Shown here: positions 55,416-64,000 of the stretch, piece after piece | Layout: every line of letters starts with the position of its first letter | Position numbering within the stretch: the stretch's first letter is position 1 | Source of the DNA: Magnolia sinica | Lineage: Eukaryota > Streptophyta > Magnoliopsida > Magnoliales > Magnoliaceae | Length of the DNA: 64,000 bases | NCBI RefSeq assembly: GCF_029962835.1 | Contig: NC_080575.1 | Coordinates: 43,810,336 to 43,874,335 of the forward strand | Direction: 5' to 3' | Made by a program: the position numbers and the translations under genes | The notes under the pieces: generated by a model | Databases searched by the model: none | Told to the model about the DNA's origin: nothing | What the model saw: the letters and a program-made list of their open reading frames with translations, nothing else

Positions 55416-56808
55416 CTGTTTAAATGTCATAGGATGGTCAACACGATGATCGTGATCTCAAAAATGATGTATTAGTATAAATGTATAATCCAACAAAAAT
55501 AGTACGAAAACTACTCGAAATAACATCATCAGTCTTCGGAATTATATAGTTCAAACAAACAATTGAAGCAACATAAGAGAGGTTTAAGAATGGATTAAGA
55601 GATGTCTTTTGTGTTTGAGAGATTAAGAGGTCAATATTTAATTTTTTGAAAGGAAAATGATCAACATAAGAACTGTGACAATCAGAGTTTATGGTGCTTA
55701 CAAGGTCCGACAATTTTTCAGAAGTTTAAAATGGATTACATCAAATAAGGTAGCTTTAGTCACTTTCTATGAAATGAATGTGAGGTTTTCCATAATTCAA
55801 GAGTACATTCTACCATTGGCTCCTTGCCACATCATTTTTCCTTGGAAACAAGAAATATGGTAGAGAGAAAAGAAGATGAGATCCTTTTAATGCATACCCC
55901 ATTCTCCACAAATACAGTAGGACAAGGAGATCCAGGAGACGAATGACCGGCCTCATCAATAGGGATACCAATAATTTAGCACATTCTATAGCAAAATTAA
56001 GAGCTCATAGGGAAGAGCTCCTGTCGGGAAGTATTCACACTCTTCACGATCATTATTATTTCTCCTTTTCTAGATTACTATCCCCTTACTGCTCTGTACA
56101 AACTGTGAATGGGTCTACCTACATCCAGTGAGTTAAATTATCAATAGTTTCAACCAATATTTGGCCGATATTATCGGTGTTGCATGGGTCGATATGATAA
56201 TACAGGAGTTATTGAATTCCCTTGTATCTCACAAAATATAGCAAAGTATCATCGATATATCTACAAATTGTGATATTTTGCTAAAATCACTTTACAGTTT
56301 ATAGAAGTCCCACATAGCTGAACATGCAATATGTATCAATGACATGAGCCTCTTAGAAATAAAATAAAAAATAAAAAATAAAAATCGCATAGAAACCCCA
56401 CAAAACACCATATTTTTCTGATTTTTTTTTTTTGGCAATAAGTTTCTAAGTGGATTTAGACAACGCCTTTCGAGTTCTTTTAAGAGAAGAAAATTTGGGC
56501 AGAGAAATCCAAATAGGAGAGCGGAAAATGGCTGAAACACATTCAGTGAGATTTGTTTAATTTCAAGTGTTTCTACTTGTTTCTTTTGTTTAGTTCTAAT
56601 AAAATTAAGTTAGTAATCCATGATGTTTTTGCATGAACACCGTGGAATTTTTGCTCCATTTTTTTTTTTTGCGGAAAATCCGAAAATCTTCCATTTTTGC
56701 CCATTTAAATTGCAAGTAGTGTCAAAAATCATATGACACTACTTGTAGGCCAATCTATAGACTGACGGTAGTTTCTTGATATATATATATATATAGATAT
56801 ATATATAT

Positions 56809-56851
<43 letters not shown>

Positions 56852-57539
56852 GAAAAACAAATATAAGAATGCCAATAAGTGCTCAGATATGCCCTATCAA
56901 CTTGCAATAAATGCTTGCCACCGCGAAGTGCAGCAAAAGTGGGTCCTTCACTTTAGTGAACTTTTGAGGATGGGCTTTCGGGAGCTAAGAGTACGTTGCT
57001 ACTATCCAGGAGGGCATTCATGTGCGTTGGAAGAAGAGTTTCTGTAAGGCAGAGGTGTAAGTGATCCTGGTGTGCCCTGACACCATTTATCATCAGCAAA
57101 CAATATGAAGGCTTGTTCACTTACCGAGAATAGAACCTTCAATAGGAATGATTGACAAAAAAAGATTCGTAAGGCTAAGTTGAAATAACATGGACAAGTT
57201 ATGGTGATAGTGACATTGTGGTAATGGTGATGGTGAATGTAGTTATTTATAACAATAATGTACATTTCATATGTAAATTTCCATATCAATTTGTGTATGG
57301 TAGTGTCTTGAACAAACTTAGCCGTTTATACCTTGTACACATCCTACTGTGATTGTCTCCCCCTCGAGTGATGGAATAAATCAAAATAAAGCCAAGAATA
57401 TAGGACCAGTAAGGTCTTGGGAGGCCCTCATCATTGTGGCCCATGGACCTCACAAAAGTGGGTCGCATCTTGAGGTTTTTAGCACTTTCTCATCAATGTT
57501 ACAGCAACAGAAGCTCTGGTGGACTATAAATTAAATGCA
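55416..57539. other. Presumed intron or upstream region of the TAP-like gene
   Basis: AT-rich with a CGATATTATCGG-type repeat (56150-56290), poly-T tracts (about 56418, 56658) and an AT microsatellite at 56776-56849. No exon is recognised on the minus strand. Confidence 0.5.
56776..56849. repeat. (AT)n microsatellite
   Basis: A nearly pure AT run with occasional GAT interruptions. Confidence 0.9.
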
Positions 57540-58870
57540 CCTACTGGAAGGGATTTCTCCCGCATTTCTTCACCGATTTGGATGATCTCGGACTTTATTG
57601 TGTAGTACTTCAAAAGACCTATGCAATGTAGACTGTAGTGATGACATCCCAATCAGAGCTGTAGATTTCAAATGGTGGGCCCCACAATCAAAACTATTAA
57701 ACTGCATAATTCTGAATCTGCATTAGGGAAATTCTTCCCCAATTTGCATCAAATATGAGAATCAGTTGGTCCTAATTCTTGTACCATCGTGTAGTCTATC
57801 AAATTATCTTTCCAATGATATATAGATCTTGAGATTTGGCCTACTGAACATGGAGAACTGTGGTCTGCAATGATAAAAGGACCTGCTTAAATCAACAATC
57901 CCTATTTTTACAGTTCTTGGATAACTTCTTCAATTAGCTCAAGTTTCTCTGCAATCACTGGGATAAGAGCTCTAATTAAAACTCTCTAAGCATGGTTTAG
58001 GAAGGGCTTCAAGAGAAAAGCACTCACTTAAACCTATAAAATGGAGAGAAATTGCACATTCACCTGTGAAATGGTGAAATTTCCACAATGCCTTCTTCCA
58101 TTAACTTCCAAGAAGATTCTCCTCTTTAATAAACCTTATCTTAATCCTAGCCAATTACAATCCTTACCTTCGATCCTAGGATTGAGAATTTTCTAGCAAA
58201 TTTTTAACATACCCTTTCAATTACCCCCAAATTTCTATCATTTTGCAGGAATGCAATTGCCCAAGTCTATAAATAGGGGAGAATTCTACAATGTCCAGGC
58301 CAATCAATCAAATCTCATGTGCTGGGAGCCTGGGACTCCCATATTCAAGAAAGAAAAAGAGGGAAAAGAGTGAAAAAAAAAAAAAGGAAAAAAGAAGAGA
58401 AAGTTGCAGAGAAAATGGTGAATTGGAGAGAAGACCAAGAGGATTAAAGTAGGAAATTGTTTTAGCACAAGATTCTGCTTCGAACAAGCTAATCCCTCCT
58501 GAGGAAGCTGATGATTTGAAGCTAGGAACAAGGATCAAAGGCCCACCTATGATAGAGAATGCTTCTTCTTTCTTTTTTGATTTTCCTCTCTACATTTGTA
58601 TTATTCTCCAGTTCACCTAATATTAGTTTGCATGCTATGAAAATGTTGTAATTCTCTCTTACAATCTATCTCAAGAGACTGAACCTTCAGGTGAAGGAAG
58701 GTGCCTAACCCCTTCTTCCTCCATAACTGGATCCCTTACCTTAGTTTAGTGGATTGGAGTCACTTTAAGATTGTTCTTGTGTAGTTCTAGCTCTCTACAT
58801 AATACGCGCCTAAGAGCTAGTGGTGATTCCCTTTGCACTGCAACATTCGAGTGCTTTGAGCTGATCGCAA
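57540..58870 (+). repeat. Solo-LTR-like sequence distantly related to the Gypsy LTR
   Basis: TCTATAAATAGGGGAG (TATA, about 58266) is followed about 400 bp later by GGTGCCTAACCCCTTCTTCC, TCCCTTACC and CTAGTGGTGATTCC. The Gypsy 5' LTR has the parallel order TATAAATA, GGTGCTTAACACATTCCCTC, TCCCTTACT, CTAGTGGCGACTCC. Boundaries are uncertain. Confidence 0.45.
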
Positions 58871-59439
58871 CCGATAGCGCCACAGTCACAGTACCAGAGC
58901 AATTTGAATGATCCTACACAGCATATCACATATGATCCTACTTTAGAGAATGTAGCATAATGCAAACTCATTCTCATACCACATAGTGTGGCAGACAATG
59001 TGTTGAGTAACCTTGGTTTGGCCTAACCTAATCTTTAGGATATCGTAAATCTCAAATAAAAAATCTCTAATTCCAGAAGAAAAAGAGAAGAAACCGTGGC
59101 ATTTAAAAAAAAATCAAGACAAGATTTGCAGTCCATTCGAACAATATGAAACAAAAGAAATAACCAAAATAACCTCAAGTGTGAGGTGCCTAAATGTCAT
59201 TATAATAATAAAAAAAGAAAATTAGACATACATATTAAAAAATTACCCTTTTGTATCCACTACAAACCTAACACATGGACAAACAACACAGACAAAAGAA
59301 AGGTTACATACAATGGACAGATTTGAATTTGGATGTGCTTATATATAATAAATAGTTAAAATAGGAAACATTTTTTGTACTTGTATGCTTATCATCATTA
59401 ATAACTGATGGAGGATGTTTGGTTGGGCAAAAAAGCATT

Positions 59440-60041
59440 GAAGTTTTTCAAGGCAAGCAAGAATTTCAATGGAGGCAAACGCAGTGGTGGTCTGATGTTT
59501 TTCATTTTCAAGCAATGAAGTGCTTTGGGCCCCTTCTTTTTGTAGGAATTTGTTAGATGAAGAGATGGAAGATTTGGTCAGGCTCTTGGAGCTGTTGTGC
59601 AATGTGAAGCCAACAGAGGGAGATAGGGACAAGATGGTGTGAACCAAAGAAAAGTTTGGGCGATTCTTTGTGAAGTCTTTGTATAGAGCACTCAATGGGT
59701 TTTCATTGGGGACTCAGCTTAGTCCTATAGCTTTGGTGTGGAGGTATGTAGCCCCTCCAAAGGTTGCAGCTTTGGCATGACTTGTGGGAAGGAAGTGCTT
59801 ACGGTTGACAGTCTTTGCAAGAGAAGAATGGTACTTCCAAATGTTTGTGTAACGTGCATGCATAATGAGGAGACCGTTGATCATCTCTACATTTATTGCC
59901 CTTTTCCCAAAGGAATTTGGGATAGCTCCCTCAGTCTGTTTGGGGTGTCATGGGTTATGTTAGGTTCAATAGAGAGTTTTATATGGGCTTGGCATGAGGG
60001 AGGTGTGGGAAAGGTTGGCAAGGCAATTTAGAAATTGGCTA
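59440..60041 (+). pseudogene. LINE 3' fragment (RT zinc-binding region)
   Basis: The plus-strand frame gives EEMEDLVRLLELLCNVKP, a TGA for Trp after DKMV, GRFFVKSLYRALNG, ALVWRYVAPPKVAALA and SLCKRRMVLPNVCVTCMHNE followed by ETVDHLYIYCPFPKGIWDSS. This is the linker and zf-RVT of an L1-type plant LINE. It is cut at 60041/60042 by an LTR-like start TGTAAGATCC. Confidence 0.75.
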
Positions 60042-60314
60042 TGTAAGATCCGTACCCTTGTGAGACCGACCATGTGCTTGGTTTCCGGTGCTGACATGCC
60101 ATTGACGGACCAGATCGGCGAGCTTTGATCATGACCCTGTTTTAGTACCACAATGACTCGAGACTCGTACCCCAGCGACTGCGCGGGCGCCCTGTTTCGA
60201 TACCTGTTTTGAGAGTTACATGTGTGCGTAAATCGAGGCAATCGCACATTTCAATGCGAGTAAACATGGAGAGTGGGGCTCACTTGCAAGGAATCTAGAG
60301 AGAATCTCTTAAAG

Positions 60315-60348
<34 letters not shown>

Positions 60349-60439
60349 ACCTAAACTACCTACACACCCTTACCCATACCCTCACAACTACCCTGTGCCT
60401 AATGACCAAGAAGCCTCTACCAAAGTACCCTACACCCCT
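60042..60439 (+). repeat. LTR-like segment, left part
   Basis: It starts TGTAAGATCCGTACCCTTGT exactly where the LINE stops, is GC-richer than its surroundings, and includes an AT microsatellite (60316-60345). A continuation may be at 62601-63050, beyond the solo LTR inserted at 60440. Gypsy-type origin is a guess. Confidence 0.4.
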
Positions 60440-62600
60440 TGAAATTGCGGTAGAACCGCTGGTATTGAAGTATGAAGTATGACTAATTGTCTTCGAGGGG
60501 GGTGAATAGGACTTTTTCAAAATTTGTTATCTATTAACAACAACATATGCTTAACTTTTACAAACAGAGAAGTAAGGCAAAGTAACTCTATGGCTTCCAA
60601 GCCAGTAGAGGGTCCAATTCACATAGGCTTATGCAAAATATGTATGTAAAATTAAAGCCTATAAGGACAGTGTATATTGTGTGTGAGATGTGGCTTCTAT
60701 CAATACTTATACATAAACTAAATCATGCATCAATATGAATATTTGATAAACGTAAGCATAATTAGGTAAATGTAATCAAAACAATCCCAAACACAATCAT
60801 GTATAGTAGTTCGGCTACTTGCCTACTCCACTCCCGGTGGACGAACTCTCTCCTAGAATGTACTAGATTTCACTATCCAATGGTTTTAAATTAGGTTAAC
60901 CATGAACCTTCACAACCTACACAAGGTTAAACTAGGACACCTACATAGATGCCTACACAAGGCGACACGTCCTACCTAAAGACTTAATGTTGGAAGCCTA
61001 CACAAGGCAACCCAAGCCTACACAAGGCACAACCTACGTAAGGCTATACGTCCTATGCAAGGACATAACGTATTCTCCCGTCGGAGGCCTACAACTAGGC
61101 CATGGCGAGTTTGACACTCAAACTCTGAATCCCAGTCCTACACAAGGAAAGAGCTTCAGACACTTTAGACTCTAAGTACTAACAAAGTAAGTTGGTGAGT
61201 CCCGTTTTCGCAGTGTGAAGATCTTCGACAATGACGAAGAAACTTCAGGTCCCTTGAACCGCAACCTGCTGATGATGCTTTCATGAAGTCTCCGAGGTTA
61301 TGAGGTTTAGGGATTTTGATATTCTCTATTTAAATGACGAGATTTAAATCAATAGAGAAGGTTCCCATGAGCTAGGCATTCAGAAGTTTCAAAGATAGTA
61401 TGATTAGTTAGAAACTTCATGAATGTTAGAGTTCATAATTCAATCCAAGCATATGTGATATGAGTTGATGCTCAAGCAAGGGATTAAATGATGAACTCTA
61501 ATGGGAAGGAGAAAGTGAGTAAGAGGGTAGATAGATCTTGGATTCTAGCTCATTTTATCAAGAGCAACACTTGTGTATTTATAGAGTAAAATCCCAACAG
61601 TAAAAAAACAAGCAGAATTTTGAAATCGTTGATGCCATCGAAGGGTTTTTGATGTTATCGAAATTTGAATTTTGATGCCATTGAAGTACCTTCAATTACA
61701 TCGACTCTCTACTTAATATATTCATTTGAGAGTAGAATAGATTCTGACTATTTTTTTAACTGAGTATCTTTTGATTATATCGACGTGCACTTCGATTCAT
61801 CGATGGACACTCGATTCCATCGAGATTTTCTTTTTAAAATACACAAAGGTTGTTGGACAGTTTTGTCTCATGTTCGATCCTATCGAGGATCCCTTCGATC
61901 TATCAAAGTTTGAATTTCGATGATATCGAATGGTCTTCGATGAACTCGAATAAAATAGTTTTTCTTTGAAAAACTAGCTGGACAAAACTGAGTAAGTTTC
62001 GATTTTATCGAATAGACTTCGATTTTATCGATAACTTACTCTCGATAACATTAAGGAGGCTTCGATGTCATCGAGGAGCACTTAGAGTATTTTCTGTTTC
62101 TTTGGAAGAAATTCAGGGTCCAAGTAACCGAGGGCCATTCAATGTTATTGAAGAATGGACTTCGATGATATCGAATAGCAGTCGATGCTATTGAGATCTA
62201 CAACATATATTTCATTTTATTGCTAGACAAAATGGGTGATTGTTCGATGCTATCGAGTGATCTTCGATGGATCGAAGACTCCCTCGATTGCAGTTCGATG
62301 CACTCGACTAGGACTTGTGATTTTCTAGGTTTTGTTTCTTTCTTCCTTTTATACTCTTGGTGCTATATATACCAACTCTACCAGAGGATGTTTTAATTCA
62401 TTTTAAGGGTAAGTTGGGATTATGTGGGGTCATATACCTGCTAAGGTTTGTTGTTGGATGATGAGGCTATGGTTGACAGGTTTGATCTTGAACATGGCCT
62501 TCATCTTTTGTTGAGGCTTGGTCTTGATATCTTCTTCTAAGAGTTCACTTGAACTGATTGACTCAACACTCACGTATATTGACAAACAAGGGCACTTTCA
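60440..62600 (-). repeat. Solo LTR of a SIRE-related Copia, full length
   Basis: On the plus strand it runs from TGAAATTGCGGTAGAACC to GGGCACTTTCA, 2,161 bp, TG..CA. The flanks CCCCT (60435-60439) and CCCCCT after the end suggest a 5-bp duplication. TATAAATA is on the minus strand at 61576-61583. Upstream of it on that strand (61620-62310) is the richest TTCGAT/ATCGAA palindrome array of the window. Tandem CCTACACAAGG units are at 60915-61075. No internal region, so a recombination-derived solo LTR. Confidence 0.8.
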
Positions 62601-63050
62601 CCCCCTACCCATACCCAAAATACTACTACTCACATCCCTCTCTCCTCATTAGTCAACACAACCCATCCCCCTCTCCCCTCAATGGCATGAGAGCCCATGC
62701 CCTTTCCCATGCTAAGCCACTGCCCTCTCTCTCTTCCCCTCTCCCCATTTTACCCTCCCTTCTTTTCTCTCTTCCCTCTCTATCATATTTTCTCTACAAC
62801 AAAACCCCTCACACATCCTCATTCCCCTAGCAAGAACGATAGAAGAAAGAAAAGATTAGAGAAAGATTTAAGAAGATTAGAGAGAGAGAAATGAAGAAAG
62901 ATTAGAGTAAGAGCGAGAGATTAGGGAGATTGTTTGAGAGAAAAGAGAGAGATTGAGAGAGAATTAGGGAGATTAAGAGCTTAGGGAGAAGTAGGGGATC
63001 TAGGTGGATCGTCGATCCAACCCGATCCAGTCGTTCAACCTTGGTGTGAG
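62601..63050 (+). repeat. Pyrimidine-rich then AG-rich segment, possible LTR continuation
   Basis: A CCCTCTCTCTCTTCCCCTCTC stretch is followed by AGAAAGATTAGAGAGAG repeats, a pattern seen in LTR R/U5 and leaders. It may be the other half of the element starting at 60042. No coding region. Confidence 0.35.
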
Positions 63051-63164
63051 TGCAAGGTTGGAGAGACCCATCGTGGCGGGGGCCCATCCGATTGCCAGAT
63101 CCCCTCTCTTCCTTTCCCTTTCCTTTTCTTGCTTTGTGGATTTTTATTGGGCCCACAAGTTGGC

Positions 63165-64000
63165 CACGCTATGAGACAGGTGCACGCTGTCACAACGTGG
63201 ACCACTATGCATGGCCTACCGTGATGTTTATTTGCAATCCAACATGTTGATAAGTTCTCACGGATCTAGATGGAGGAAAAATGCAAATTTCAGCTTGATT
63301 TGAAGTTCCCCAAGCTCACCTTGAGTTGGCCGACATGATGGACTGAATGGATCTCTCATTTGGACTCCACCTTTTGGGAAAAGAAAAAGAAAAAAAAAAA
63401 ACTATGGGTAATAGCTGTTGCTGTTGATGGAACAACGTCCAACGACCTGTTCCGTTAGCAGCAAGCGTTGCCCTCTACATGGGTAAGGAGGTGGCCCACC
63501 TCGTGGGACCCACCATGATGTATATTTTTTAAACCATGACATCCATCTAGTTTGCCATAAAATTTTATGGCTAGGCCCAAAATTGAGACAGATCCAGATC
63601 TCAGGTGGATCACAACACAGGAAACAGTAGGGACATAAACGTCCACTGTTAAAACCTTCCCGTGGCCCACCATGGGGTTTATTTCCCATCCAATCCTCTC
63701 CTAAGGTCACATGTGACCTAGATCTTGGGGAAACACAAATATCAGCTTGATACAAAACAGTCTAGGGTCGACACGAGTGGACCACATTGTAGGGCAACGT
63801 GCCTATGCACGCTGTCTAGCAAGGGCCCACTCTGTGGGACTCATCTTGTTGTATATGTTTAATTTACACCGTCCATCTATTTTGCCATATCATTATAGGG
63901 CTAGGGCCAAAAGATGAGACAGACCTAGATCTCAGGTGGACCACACCACAATAAGCAATGGGAACAATGATGTCCACCGTTAAAACCTTCTTAGGGCCCT
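63165..64000. repeat. Cluster of three fold-back MITE copies
   Basis: 63180-63370 is a centre plus right-arm remnant (CCGTGATGTTTATTTGCAAT). 63490-63800 is a near-complete copy starting GTGGGACCCACCATGATGTA. 63815-64000 is a third, starting GGGCCCACTCTGTGGGAC, running off the window. Non-coding. Confidence 0.6.

Noticed and set aside
55943-56131. Plus-strand RTNNLAHSIAK-like reading as an RNase H fragment of a LINE
   Set aside because: The match is limited to one short block, with no neighbouring LINE domains.
56850-57289. Possible upstream exons of the TAP-like gene
   Set aside because: Open stretches here do not match membrane-domain residues of ABCB26-like proteins and lack a compatible splice pattern.
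61620-62310. CRISPR-like or heat-shock-element array
   Set aside because: The organism is a plant and spacing is irregular, so it is not CRISPR. The dyads have TTC and GAA nine bases apart, not the alternating GAA-N2-TTC of heat-shock elements.
62558-62894. Ser/Pro/Leu-rich plus-strand ORFs
   Set aside because: They are translation of a CCCTCTCT-rich tract; no domain.

Overview
The window is nuclear DNA from a flowering plant. It has split genes with GT-AG introns, LTR retrotransposons of plant-only lineages (Tork and SIRE Copia, Tat Gypsy), hAT elements, LINE remnants and many microsatellites. A dispersed fold-back repeat with GGGCCCACC(A/G)TGATGT ends suggests a magnoliid-like woody plant, but that is an impression only.

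Host genes are sparse and all on the minus strand. Position 657..857 is the first coding exon of a full-size ABCB (MDR/P-glycoprotein type) transporter that continues past the left edge. Seven clean exons between 46823 and 55415 encode the complete nucleotide-binding domain and C-terminus of a TAP/ABCB26-like half-transporter. One intron of this gene is 6.3 kb and full of repeats. Its membrane-domain exons were not found up to 64000.

Nearly everything else is nested transposons. (1) 3445..9567 is a decayed Tork-type Copia on the minus strand, split by a 1,025-bp non-autonomous hAT with a perfect 8-bp target duplication. (2) 11751..40502 is one giant Ty3/Gypsy element of the Tat lineage with a perfect 5-bp duplication AGTGC. 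It has gag, protease, RT, RNase H, a second archaeal-type RNase H and integrase on the plus strand. Two antisense ORFs follow, one DUF7745-like and one plant-mobile-domain-like. A 9.5-kb SIRE-type Copia (28641..38164, minus) sits inside its 3' part and has its own extra 3' ORF. Without the Copia the Gypsy is about 19.2 kb, which is Ogre size. (3) Two solo LTRs related to the SIRE Copia lie at 42145..43680 (inside a hAT transposase remnant) and 60440..62600. (4) LINE remnants, a small LTR, MITEs and fold-back repeats fill the TAP introns and the right end.

The most unusual signal is regulatory. Each Copia LTR carries a dense array of short palindromes (TTCGAT-N3-ATCGAA or TTCGGT-N3-ACCGAA) in U3, just upstream of a TATA box. 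The giant Gypsy carries a different palindrome, GGCGGTAATC-N-GATTACCGCC-like. It occurs in both LTRs, again directly upstream of the first antisense ORF, and a third time far upstream of the second. Conserved coding positions throughout the elements carry stop codons, many explicable by C-to-T (or G-to-A) change, so none looks able to move by itself.
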